This document shows, in pieces, positions 22,810 through 32,760 of a stretch of DNA of 64,000 nt. Position 1 is the first letter of the stretch, and the number at the start of each line of letters is the position of its first letter. A program made the translations under genes and the position numbers. Under the pieces are notes generated by a model. It saw nothing but the letters and a program-made list of their open reading frames with translations, did no database searches and was not told the DNA's origin. The stretch comes from Solen grandis (Eukaryota > Mollusca > Bivalvia > Adapedonta > Solenidae): the NCBI GenBank assembly GCA_021229015.1, contig CM037792.1:2973933-3037932 (forward strand). Reading direction: 5' to 3'.

Positions 22810-23536
22810 TTAGTCCCCTACCGGCTTCGCCGAAGGGGACTATAGATTTGCACTCCGTCCGTCCGTCAGTCCGTCGGTCCGTCAGTCCGTCAGTCACACA
22901 CATGCTTTCCGGACTTTATTTTCTAAACGCTTGCAGATATTCATCTAATTTTTGGTGTGTGAGTCTACCACCATGACTTACAGATCAAGTTTGAGTTTCG
23001 TGCCGGTCCACTGATTTTTGACGGAATTACGGACTTGGAATTAGAAAATTTCGTTAAAATAGCAGTTTTCCAGACTTTTTTTCTAAACGCTTGCAGATAT
23101 TTATCTAATTTTTGGTGTGTGAGTCTACCACCATGACTTACAGATCAAGTTTGAGTTTCGTTCCGGTCCACTGATTTTTGACGGAATTACGGCCCTTGGA
23201 ATTAGAAAATTTCGTTAAAATAGCAGTTTTCCTGACTTTTTTTCTAAACGCTTACAGATATTCATCTAATTTTTGGTGTGTGAGTCTACCACCATGACTT
23301 ACAGATCAAGTTTGAGTTTCGTTCCGGTCCATTGATTTTTGACGGAATTACGGCCCTTGAAATAAGATTTTTTTTTTTTTAAATAGCGGTTTCTCTGCAC
23401 TCAGGTCTTCCTCCACCTGTAATTAGCTGGATGTTGTTATATGACTGAAATAAACGGGTTGTGTTTGTGTGTGTGTTGGGGGGTCTTAGTTTTCCATTTG
23501 CCGGTAGGGGACTTAGTATTGCCTAAGCAATACTTT
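22810..23536 (+). mobile_element. HINE/pearl-like element C
   Basis: The 5' end AGTCCCCTACCGG forms a hairpin with CCGAAGGGGACT and is followed by a (CCGTC/CAGT) microsatellite. Three ~160-bp units follow (ctaaacgcttgcagatatt near 22923, 23083, 23244). The 3' end has CCGGTAGGGGACT, the exact inverted partner of the 5' end, then an AGTATTGC/GCAATACT hairpin. The exact 3' terminus is uncertain by about 15 bp. Confidence 0.7.
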
Positions 23537-23663
23537 CATAATACTTGTTAAGTTAGGTAGAAACACATTCTGTCATTCCTATTTTACGAAATGTTCAAGT
23601 ACATGACTAAGCTAACATGAATTGTAACCGTGACATCTAACAATATTTGTTAAGAAATGAAAA

Positions 23664-23744
23664 GTTTTTTTTTTTTTTTTTTACCACTTTATTTTCCTAG
23701 TCAAAGAAGCAATGGGGTCGCGGCCATCCCTGCAGCTCCGTACG
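23664..23744 (-). mobile_element. 81-bp 5'-truncated retroelement insertion
   Basis: On the minus strand it ends AGGAAAATAAAGTGGT followed by an 18-A tail (+ strand T run 23665-23682). A perfect 12-bp direct repeat, aagaaatgaaaa, flanks it at 23652-23663 and 23745-23756. A poly(A) tail, 5' truncation and a 12-bp target duplication are the signature of target-primed reverse transcription, so this is the 3' end of a LINE or a LINE-mobilised RNA. The source family is not identified. Confidence 0.7.
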
Positions 23745-23756
23745 AAGAAATGAAAA

Positions 23757-24325
23757 ACTGAACATCAAGCCTGTGTGTATCAGACTGGTTGCCTTTTCCT
23801 TCCCACAATTTTAACTCTGGGAAACCCGCATATGACGTGTACACATACAGATAATCTCTGCTGTCTGCCAAATTCAACAAGTCCGAAATGTTACGAGAAA
23901 AACAAGGAAGTCACAAATCCAAATGAATATATATAATAATTTCTAAAACATGTACATGTGTATCATGTCATCTGTTCAGCTACAATATTTCTTTTAAGTG
24001 AACAAATGATTTGCGTCAGTTGCAAGTAATCTCTCCGTGGTTTGAGTAACAACTTAGGAGTTTAAAGTGGTGTTTTGGAAATTTCATATACTTGGAAGTG
24101 CATATTGTTTAAGAAAAGAAGGAATTTGATAAAGACAAACCTGCTTAGGGTATAGAAATATAGCATTATAGAAATAAAACGTGGATAGAAATTCGGGACT
24201 TGTGTAAACATACAAGTTTTGCCTATTAAAGACTGCAATCTCGTAATCTGGGCCAGTATTCAATACTCCACTCAGAAGTCATGGTAAAGAAACGTCGTAA
24301 TATTTCATATAAAATAAAAGAAAAA
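23757..24325. other. Intron sequence with an open minus-strand frame
   Basis: A minus-strand frame from about 23905 down to 23740 reads SRNISDLLNLADSRDYLYVY, then SYAGFPELKLWEGKGNQSD, protein-like in composition. It runs into the retroelement insertion, which supplies its stop. It may be an old coding relic; the family is not recognised. Confidence 0.3.
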
Positions 24326-24538
24326 GGGAGTCGTGTACAGTGGTAATGTAACCGACTGCTGACCAGAAGGTTGTGGGTTCGAAGTTCGAACTTCGTGGTG
24401 GGGGGCTAGATTTTTTTTCATGACTTTGACAGGCACAAAGTACTGGTCTAACCCTGCAACCGAAAGGATTCAGTATAAATTGTAAGAACTTGCTTCCCAG
24501 TCAAAGCAAATTAATAAAATTTAAACTGAAATGAAATG
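24326..24538 (+). repeat. tRNA-derived SINE
   Basis: An A-box-like tcgtgtacagtggtaatg is followed 31-35 bp later by a B-box-like gtgggttcgaagttc, as in tRNA-headed SINEs. A short body and an AT-rich 3' end (aataaaatttaaactgaaat) follow. It is a different family from the SINE at 8405. Confidence 0.6.
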
Positions 24539-24705
24539 CGTAGGATTTTTGTCATGCAAATGATAAGGCTAAGGAACATAATCAGGGACTCTAATCTTTC
24601 TTGGTAAGGGTCAAAAGTACTGATCAAATTCAAAAGGACGCTTTAAATTAGATATCACGTGTTTAAGACGATATGGTAGACATGTATTTAAGTTTAAATA
24701 ATATA

Positions 24706-25362
24706 TAACAAGAAATATCTTTAAAAAAGATATTCGGCGTAGGATGAAAGAAAAACGAGATTTCCAGTCTTCTAGAACATTCCCAGGAAAAGCGCGCGAA
24801 AGACCGACGCACAACAAAATTTAGTACGCTCTAGAATAGTTCAGTATTTTTCTATGAAAATACTTATTTATAGACGGTAATACAAAAAATTATATCTGTA
24901 AATAGGCTTGTTTGATATTTGTTCATATCATTATTGCATATGATAATTATGATATAAAAGCGTTATTAGTTGTTTTGGTTTTGGCGAATTAATTTTCAAT
25001 GAGAGCATCTCGGCAGGCTGGAAGAATTCAATATACATAGTAATTAAGGGGTTTCATGTCATAACACGGTGGATCTTTTTGTTGTTTTAAATCATTTTCA
25101 CAAGTAGCATTCCTCAATTGATGGAAAAGGATTGTATTAACTTACTGAAATCACTTTCATGTTTACATCAAAAAGAAAAGAATAACACCAAGCTGAATGA
25201 TATATACAAGCTGCACCTTATTTACAGTAATTTATAGTCCATAACGATGCGTTAACCAATAACAGGAGTCCTTTTATTCAGCTTAGAATTATTACCGCTG
25301 TTAGCGTACATTTGATTGGTTTAAGATGCGAGTTGAAATCGAAATTATACAGCTACGCCGAA
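24706..25362 (-). mobile_element. HINE-like element G, copy 2
   Basis: Nearly identical to 10149-10816, with the same termini: TTCGGCGTAG 5' end at 25362, and CTACGCCGAA, hairpin and TTCTTGTT 3' end at 24707. Differences are mostly one-base length changes in homopolymers. Its 5' end lies only 28 bp before the first base of the lectin exon at 25391, so it supplies most of the sequence where the branch point of that intron should lie. Confidence 0.65.
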
Positions 25363-25390
25363 CAATACTTGCATGAAATCTTTTTTTTAG

Positions 25391-25552
25391 TTGAAGGCCA
25401 GACATGTCCGAAATCCTGGTATGGACCCAGTTCCACAAGTAATAAGTGCTACAGATTCTTCGTGGACAACCCTTTATACATGGGACGATGCACGGGCCAT
25501 GTGCAAGACACACGGTGGGGACATCGTGCGGATAGATACCCAGCGTGAGAGG
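25391..25552 (+). CDS. C-type lectin domain, N-terminal exon, with a one-base frameshift
   Basis: After a strong acceptor (ctttttttttag ending at 25390) the exon reads, in the phase set by exon 1, EGQTCPKSWYGPSS, NKCYRFF and VDNPL. The next frame continues TWDDARAMCKTHGGD and IVRIDTQRE, ending at a good donor (gagagg|gtaggt). C-P-x-x-W, C-Y-x-F/V, W-x-x-A-x-x-x-C and G-G-x-x-(V/A)-x-I/V are the conserved first half of the C-type lectin domain (beta1, alpha1, first disulfide cysteines). One surplus base near 25477 separates the two halves. It could be an assembly or read error or a real disabling mutation. The second half of the domain (WIG/WND and sugar-binding loop) is not in the window. Confidence 0.8.
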
Positions 25553-26200
25553 GTAGGTTTGGTCTCCCAGTCGGCATTTAAGTCAAGTTCCTTATCTCAT
25601 CATCACGGAAGATTATCAAGAAAATTACGCACGGGACTAGTACAAAGTAAATCAGTCAGCAAATCATATAGCATGATACCTCATCATTTTTATATATCTG
25701 TAGACATGACTAAGAACTGATTTGTTCTAAGAATGTTCTAATTAGAGCTGGGAATCGGTCCTGAAAATAAGTCCTCCTTTCGGTTATTATTATGATAGTA
25801 CTTACAAATTTTTATTCCATACAGATTGTTCTAAGAAATTGAAGCTTGTGTAATTTAATAAATATTTTAAAAAGTGCAAAATGGCAGTGTTACAGACGGC
25901 GACGAATTATGTAATCAAAAATAAGTTAAGTTGTTACCCACCGTAGTCATAAAATGCCTGATTCGATGACGAATAAGAAGGTTACTAAGGTCGACGAACT
26001 GACTAACCATCCAACACTTGTTCCCATGATGCATCAAATCCTCGTGCTTCCGAACTCGATAGCTCATTGTTTACAGTTGACCTGGCTATAGAAGAATACC
26101 ACATGGGCTTGAGATACCATTTGACGATTTGAAATATTTTCTTATCAAGAACTAGGAACTTAATATGGCAATGAATTAGACATAGTATATTGCAAAATTG
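25553..26200. other. Sequence between lectin exon and assembly gap
   Basis: Presumed intron 2 of the lectin gene. No further lectin exon is visible before the gap. Confidence 0.4.
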
Positions 26201-26300
26201 NNNNNNNNNNNNNNNNNNNNNNNNNNNNNNNNNNNNNNNNNNNNNNNNNNNNNNNNNNNNNNNNNNNNNNNNNNNNNNNNNNNNNNNNNNNNNNNNNNNN
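26201..26300. other. Assembly gap of 100 N
   Basis: Exactly 100 N, the usual placeholder for a gap of unknown size. It separates unique intron-like sequence from the long repeat array. Confidence 0.98.
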
Positions 26301-26468
26301 TAAAAAGTCTGCTTAAACATTGCGACAAAAATGTTTGAAAGATCACGGTATTCAACAGTATTCAAAAAGCCAATGAACGAAGAAATATGTTTTTCGAAAC
26401 ATGTGACTCGTGAACTGAATGGAATTGCTTTTGCGAAAACCGATGATATCGCATTAGCGATTCTAGTT
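26301..26468 (+). mobile_element. Array unit E1, 3' end only
   Basis: The typical unit tail: gtctgcttaaacattgcgac, then gaattgcttttgcgaaaacc, gatgatatcgc, a short hairpin and TCTAGTT. The rest of this unit is lost in the gap. Confidence 0.8.
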
Positions 26469-29400
26469 TTTTTTTATTTTTCTAACCCTTTTTTGTGAAC
26501 GGCATAGCTCCGAGGTGAGAAAAGCCACATCTATGAAACTTTTATCAGTAATAACCACGTATTTGAAGATGATCCTAACGTCGAGAAAATTTTCATCTTT
26601 GTTTTGATTTTCCCGCCAGGGGGCGTTTTATATGAAAATGTTTAATAAGCAATATCTCAATTATTTGAGGTCCGATTCAAATGCGGTTTTTGCACAATGT
26701 TCCTTGTAAATAGCCCAATAAAATATGATAGGTTCCAAAAATTTGCGTATATAAAACTTTCGTGCTACAGGAGGTTGAAAGTTCGAATCTCGCAAAAACT
26801 GTGAAATAAGGGTAGGTCTACCAAAAACGTGCCCATTTTATTCAGAGATGAGATAGAAGAATTTTGTTTGTTGCATATGATTTGCAAGACATATACGCAC
26901 AAAATATATGGGGTGGCGATTTTTAGAAATGCATGGTTTGTTCACAGTACGAGGTCAAACATAACCAATATTTTCGAAAAGTCAACATTTTAAAAGCATG
27001 ACTTTTAAGGTTATTTGCAGCTCCTGACTTTATTTTTTGTTCAATCTTCATCATTTTTTCACTGTTAATGCATTTTTATAAAACAAATAAAATCATAGAA
27101 AAAAAAATCACCCATAATATGCAAAGGTCAAGGTCATATACCTATTATTATTAGTTATATCGGCATAAAATAGCTCCAAATCAAAAAATATTTTATAGAA
27201 AGTATATGAACAAAAGTTTTAGTTTGTGAAGAGATCTTTCCATTGGTGTTTAGTTTTTGAAGATCGGACTTCATTTGATCAAATTACCACAGTCCAAAGT
27301 TTGATCCTTTTATCAAACAAGTGTAAATCCGTATATTTCCTCTTTATTGCAGCTCCTGACCTTATTTTTTGATCAATCTTCATCATTTTTTCACTGTTTA
27401 TGCATTTAAATAATGCAAATAAAATCGTAGTAAATAACGATGAAATATGCAAAGGTCAAGGTCATAATACCGATTATTGTTATTTTTATCGGCACGAAAT
27501 AGCTTCAAATCTAAAAATATTTTATAGAAAGTATATGAACAAAAGTTTTAGTTTGTGAAGAGTTCTTTCCATTGGTGTTTAGTTTTTGAAGATCGGACTT
27601 CATTTGATCAAATTACCACAGTCCAAAGTTTGATCCTTTTATCAAACAAGTGTAAATCCGTATGTTTCCTCTTTTTTGCAGCTCCTGACCTTATTTTTTG
27701 TTCAATCTTCATTATTTTTTCACTGTTTATGCATTTAAATAATAAAAATAAACTGATAGTAAATAACGATGAAAGTATGCAAAGGTCAAGGTCATAATAC
27801 CGATTATTGTTATTTTTATCGGCACGAAATAGCTTCAAATCTAAAAATATTTTATAGAAAGTATATGAACAAAAGTTTTAGTTTGTGAAGAGATCTTTCC
27901 ATTGGTGTTTAGTTTTTGAAGATCGGGGTTGAATTGGTTGAGTTATGACAGAAAGGCGAAAAGTGTACTTTTAACGAAATTGAAACGCTGTAGTTTCATG
28001 AACTTTGAGTCAAAAATTATGATTTCTTCAGCATTAAGACACTGAAAAGTGAAGTGATGTATACTGCAAGGAATACTTGTTTGGTCACGTGATTATGATT
28101 TCATGCATATTTAAGCAGAAATTATTTAAAAAATCATATAAAATCGACAAGTTGATGTTTGAAGTTGAAATTTGCAAGAATGCCGTAGACTACAATGTGC
28201 AAAATGTCCTGAAAAATTCAAGTGATTCCGTCAACAAACATGGCAGATATTCATGTTTTTCGGATAAGGGCTTGTATACGAAAATCTAGCAATTTGACGT
28301 AAGAGAAGAAGGCGGTTATTGGGTTGGTTACCCACGATCCGGACGTTCCTACGCAGGAAAGGGTGCCCGTGTTGAAAGGTGAATTGCGATGCGTATTTGA
28401 GAGAATGAGGTGCATTTTAGGATGCAATGGTGTACACCAGGACCGATAAGCACATTGCCTTTGTTATAACGGCTTTCTTCAAACTTTTATTAGGGCTTTC
28501 AGCCTCAAGTAGAATTATTAGGTTAAAATTCGCATCGCAGTGCGAAAACCTTTGTTTCTTTTTCCCTTTTTTTTTTTTCCATTATTATTATTCTTTGCAC
28601 TTTTTTTGTGGCCGCTGTTGCGGCATGATTAGAAGTGCTACAAATATGAAAATTGCCATGCATACTCACATGTATCTGAAGTTGTGCACCATTAAGTTTG
28701 TTTTTTATTTTAGTGGAATATCCATATCTTTGAAAATTTTGAGCTAGTAGAGGTTGAATGTTTGAATCTTTGAAAAAATCTGGCAAATTAGGGTGTGTCC
28801 ACGAAAAACATGCCCATTTTTGTTAGAGATTAGATACGCTCATTCTGTTTTTTGAAATTGATTCCGAAGATCTTTGCGCACAAAATATATGGGGTGGCGA
28901 TTTCAGAAAATGCATAAAATGGCTTTCAATAAGCGGTCAAAGTGCACTAAAATATGGAGGAATTTTTTTTTTGAGAATAGGCATTTTTTTAGTTTTTTGA
29001 TGATTCTGCCATTATTTTTTAATCAATCTTTATGAAATTTTCACAGATTGTATTGTTTGTTGTTTCAAAGGACTTCGCAGTTTCAAAATTTCAAAAAATG
29101 CAAAGGTCAAGGTCATATTGCGATTATTGGTTTTTTCTTTGACCTTAAATATCTCAAAATCTAAAAATATTTTATCGAAAGAATATGGGTAAAATCAAAA
29201 GCCTCTAAAGAGTACTTTTTGAAGAAATTTAGTTTTTTCAGATCGGGGTTGATTTGGTTGTTTGGTGGCAGTTTGAAGTTTGGTCATACTTTGAACTGAT
29301 TTCAAAGCCTTTAAAGTTTAAATGTGTGATATATTTTGTCATCATTGGAAAAAAGAATGTCTTACCTCGTCAACAAAAAAGAATTTTGCAAATCTGTCGA

Positions 29401-29918
29401 GAATTGATGAATTTATAGAGAATTTAAATACATGACCCAGAATAAAAACTGAGAAAATTTGACAGAATGTGCTTCACTGGATACCTATGTTCTATAATTA
29501 GAACTCTGCTCTGCTATCTTTGCTCTTTAAGTTGGGATGTAACAGGTCATGAATGTATGTGTAAAACTAGCCTACTATCTCACTTCCATTGTAGCAGGTA
29601 ATTTAGTTATGCATCAACCCATCAGAGGTTTTACACACATAGCTACTGTATTGGTTAAAGACTCCCTGCAGTGATGACCAGATATTAACAGGTCTGATCA
29701 CAGCAGATGGGGGCCTGGCTCAGTGGGACATCACATTCCTTTGGAGATGCCTTTAATTTAAGTTTTGGTCACAGCTGAATTCACCAATGAAGAAAATCAC
29801 TAAGATATATAAAGCATTTTGCATTTTGTTGTTTTTCTGGTATTTTAACTTGGCTGATCAGGTTTGAAACTGTTGATCATCACGAAAACCGGTGCATTTG
29901 CAGTATGCAAATCTAGTT
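26469..29918 (+). mobile_element. Array unit E2, composite
   Basis: It starts in the T-run without the 5' hairpin and carries a CTCF-like CCGCCAGGGGGCGT at 26613-26626. About three ~330-bp monomers follow (26990-27960). From 27960 the sequence is divergent. An internal 5'-like terminus lies near 28516 (attaggtt...ttcgcatcgcagtgcgaaaa), a diverged monomer lies at 28980-29260, and the unit ends in a variant hairpin ATTTGCAGTATGCAAAT plus CTAGTT. It is probably two units fused. Confidence 0.6.
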
Positions 29919-31073
29919 AGGTTTTCGTATCGCTTGCGAAAACCTATTGTTCTTCTTCTGTTTTATTAGGTTTTCGCATCGCTGGGCGAAAACCTATTGT
30001 TCTTCTTCTGTTTTATTTTTTTTTTTTTAGGTTTTCGCATCGCTTGCGAAAACCTATTGTTCTTCTTCTGTTTTATTTTTTTTTTTTTTATTATTATTTT
30101 TCCGTCTCTTTTTTGTGAACGGCATATCAACAAGATAGGAAACAGTCACAGTTCTGATTTTTTTACCAGTTTTGTCCTAGGATCTGAATTTGATCCTAAC
30201 GTCGAGAAAATTTTCATTTTTGTCTTAATTTTGCCGCTAGGGGGCGTTTTGTAAAAGTAACTAAGGGCTAATAACTCTGTTATTTGAAGTCCGATTGAAA
30301 TGCGGTTTTTTGCATTGCGTTCCTTGTCAGTTACTTAATAAAATATGATAGTTTTCAAAAAGTTGCGTATATATAACTTTCGTGCTACAGGAGGTTGAAT
30401 GTTCGAATCTCGAAAAAACTGTGAAATGAGGGTAGGTCTGCGAAAAATTTATCCACGTCTTTCAGGAATGAGATAGGAGAATTTTGTTTGTTGCATATGA
30501 TTCGCAAGACATATACGCACAAAATATATAGTGTGGCGATTTTGAGAAATGCATGGTTTGTCAACAGTATGCGGTCAAACTTTACCAATATTTTCGAAAA
30601 GTCAACATTTTCAAAGCATGACTTTTAATGTTATTTGCAGCTCCTGACTTTATTTTTTATTCAATCTTCATAATTTTTTCACTGTTAATGCAGTTTTATA
30701 AAACAAATAAAATCATGGAAAAAAAATCAGCCATAATATGCAACGGTCAAGGTCATATACCAATTATTATTATTTTTATCGGCATAAAATACCTCAAAAT
30801 CTAAAAATATTTTATAGAATGTATATGAACAAAAGTTTTAGTCTGTGAAGAGATCTTTTCATTGGTGTTTAGATTTTGAAGATCGGACTTCATTTGATCA
30901 AATAGCCACAGTCCAAAGTTTGATCCTCTTATCAAACAATTGTATATCCATACGTTTCCTCTTTTTCGCTGCTCCTGACTTTATTTTTTGTTCAATCTTC
31001 ATCATTATTTCACTATTTATGCATTTTTATAAAACAAATAAATTCATAGAAAAAAATCAAGCATAATATGCAA

Positions 31074-31085
31074 AGGTCAAGGTCA
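31074..31085 (+). promoter_or_regulatory. DR0 nuclear-receptor-like motif (representative of >30)
   Basis: AGGTCAAGGTCA is two AGGTCA half-sites with no spacer, containing TCAAGGTCA. It matches the known DR0 element of NR6A1/GCNF and the extended half-site of NR5A and ERR receptors. The same motif sits at one position in nearly every monomer of the array. Function is inferred only from the motif. Confidence 0.35.
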
Positions 31086-31413
31086 TATACCAATTAATAT
31101 TATTTTTATCGGCATAAAAAAGCTCCAAATCTAAAAATATTTTATAGAAAGTATATGAACAAAAGTTTTAGTTCTTTAAGAGCTCTTTGCAGTGATGTTT
31201 AGTTTTTGAAGATCGGACTTGATTTGGTCATATTACGGCAGTCCAAAGTTTGATCCTTTTTTGGAATAATTGTAAATCAGTTTTTATGCTTCAAATTGTG
31301 ATATATAAGAAATAGAATGTTCGACTAGTGCGACTTGCGTACTTGATTGAACTATTTGCTGCATTGCTAGGTACCTAATGGAAAAATTGTAATCAATTTT
31401 GTTTCTCATTTTG

Positions 31414-31427
31414 CCGCTAGGGGGCGC
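31414..31427 (+). promoter_or_regulatory. CTCF-like motif (representative of >20)
   Basis: CCGCTAGGGGGCGC fits the vertebrate CTCF core CCASYAGRKGGCRS at 13 of 14 positions. Other copies read CCGCCAGGGGGCGT and CCGCTAGGTGGCGT; those differences fall mostly at degenerate positions of the consensus (Y and K), with the final base also varying. Binding is not shown. Confidence 0.35.
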
Positions 31428-32760
31428 TTAGCTTGAAAGCACTCTTCTACTTATAACTCAAAAAGTTAAAGCCTGATCCAAATGCGGTTTATTGCATTAT
31501 GTTTCTTGTTGATAGCCTAATAAAATATGATAGTTTCTAGGTATGAGTGGCTGAAACTTTTTGAGCTAGCAACGGAAGGTTGAAAGTTCGAACCTCGCAA
31601 AAACTGTGCAGATGAGGGTATGTGTACGAAAAACCTATCCGTTTTTGTTAGACATCAGATAGAAGAATTCTGTTTGCTGCAAATGATTTGCAAGACATAT
31701 ACGCACAAAATATATGGGGTAGCGAATTTAATAAATGCATGGTTTGTCCTCTAGAAACGGTCAAACTTCACTAAATTTTAGGAAAAATTAAAATTTCGAA
31801 AAGATGTTTTTTGTCGCTCCTGACTTTATTTTTAGTCCATTCTTCATGATATTTTCACAAGTTATGTATTGTTATGTTTTAAAGGGCCTCGCAATTAAAA
31901 AATGTAAAATGAAATTTCAAAGGTCAAGGTCATATTACGATAATTGTGTTTTTATTCGGCTCCGAATAGCTCCAAAACAAAAAATATTTTATTGAAAGTA
32001 TATAAACAAAAGTTTTAGTTCATGAATAGCCCTTTCCAGTGATGTTTAGGTTTTGAAGATCGGACTTGATTTGGTCATATTACGGCAGTCCAAAGTTTGA
32101 TCCTTTTTTGGAATAATTGTAAATCAGTTTTTATGCTTCAAATTGTGATATATAAGGAATAGAATGTTCGACTAGTGCGACTTGTATGCTTCATTGAACC
32201 ATTTGCTGCATTTCTAGGTACCTAATAGTAAAGGGGGTTTTAAACCCTTTTTAAAATATTAAAGTCTGATTTTTATGCAATTTTTTGCATTCTGTTCCTT
32301 GGTGACATCAATTTGAAACAACACTAAAATATTTATGCGATATTTCATGAAAATGATAGTAATTCAATGCAACATTAGTTCGTTATAATGTTAAGTGGCA
32401 TATCGCATTGTCGCGTGTCATTTTATACTGTTGTGTGTCGTTTGCAATTGTTGTTTATCGAGTACAATTGTCGTATGTCATCCTCATAAAGCAACACACA
32501 CATATAATGTTGCAGTACCCGAAGTCTGTAAAAAAAGTTTTCAAGTTTGCGACTACATTACAGACAGGTAATACTTAGAAGTATTCTTCTTGGTAAAAAG
32601 TCTGCTTAAACATTGCGACAAAAATGTTTGAAAGATCACTGTATTCAACAGTATTCAAAAAGCCATTGAACGAAGAAATATGTTTTTCGAAACATGTGAC
32701 TCGTGAACTGAATGGAATTGCTTTTGCGAAAACCGATGATATCGCATTAGCGATTCTAGT

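Larger units (their letters stand above)
29919..32760 (+). mobile_element. Array unit E3 with three stacked 5' termini
   Basis: The palindromic 5' end (AGGTTTTCGC / GCGAAAACCT arms, then ctattgttcttcttctgttt) occurs at 29919, 29968 and 30029. CTCF-like motifs lie at 30234-30247 and 31414-31427, DR0 motifs at 31074-31085 and near 31920, and a B-box-like agttcgaacc at 31585-31594. The 3' end is cgcattagcgat plus TCTAGT. Its second half is duplicated in unit E9. Confidence 0.75.

Noticed and set aside
23740..23905. Caspase p10-like terminal exon on the minus strand (DYLYVYTSYAGFPE)
   Set aside because: Only a faint resemblance. Its apparent C-terminus and stop come from a retroelement insertion with a target duplication, and no catalytic subunit is nearby.
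24365..24410. A tRNA gene at the B-box-like ggttcgaagttcgaac
   Set aside because: The acceptor stem and anticodon arm cannot be formed. The context fits a tRNA-derived SINE.
29919..29950. 5' palindrome AGGTTTTCGC/GCGAAAACCT as a transcription terminator
   Set aside because: It is followed by a T-run but lies consistently at the 5' end of mobile units in a eukaryotic genome. An element-terminus role explains position and inverted partner better.
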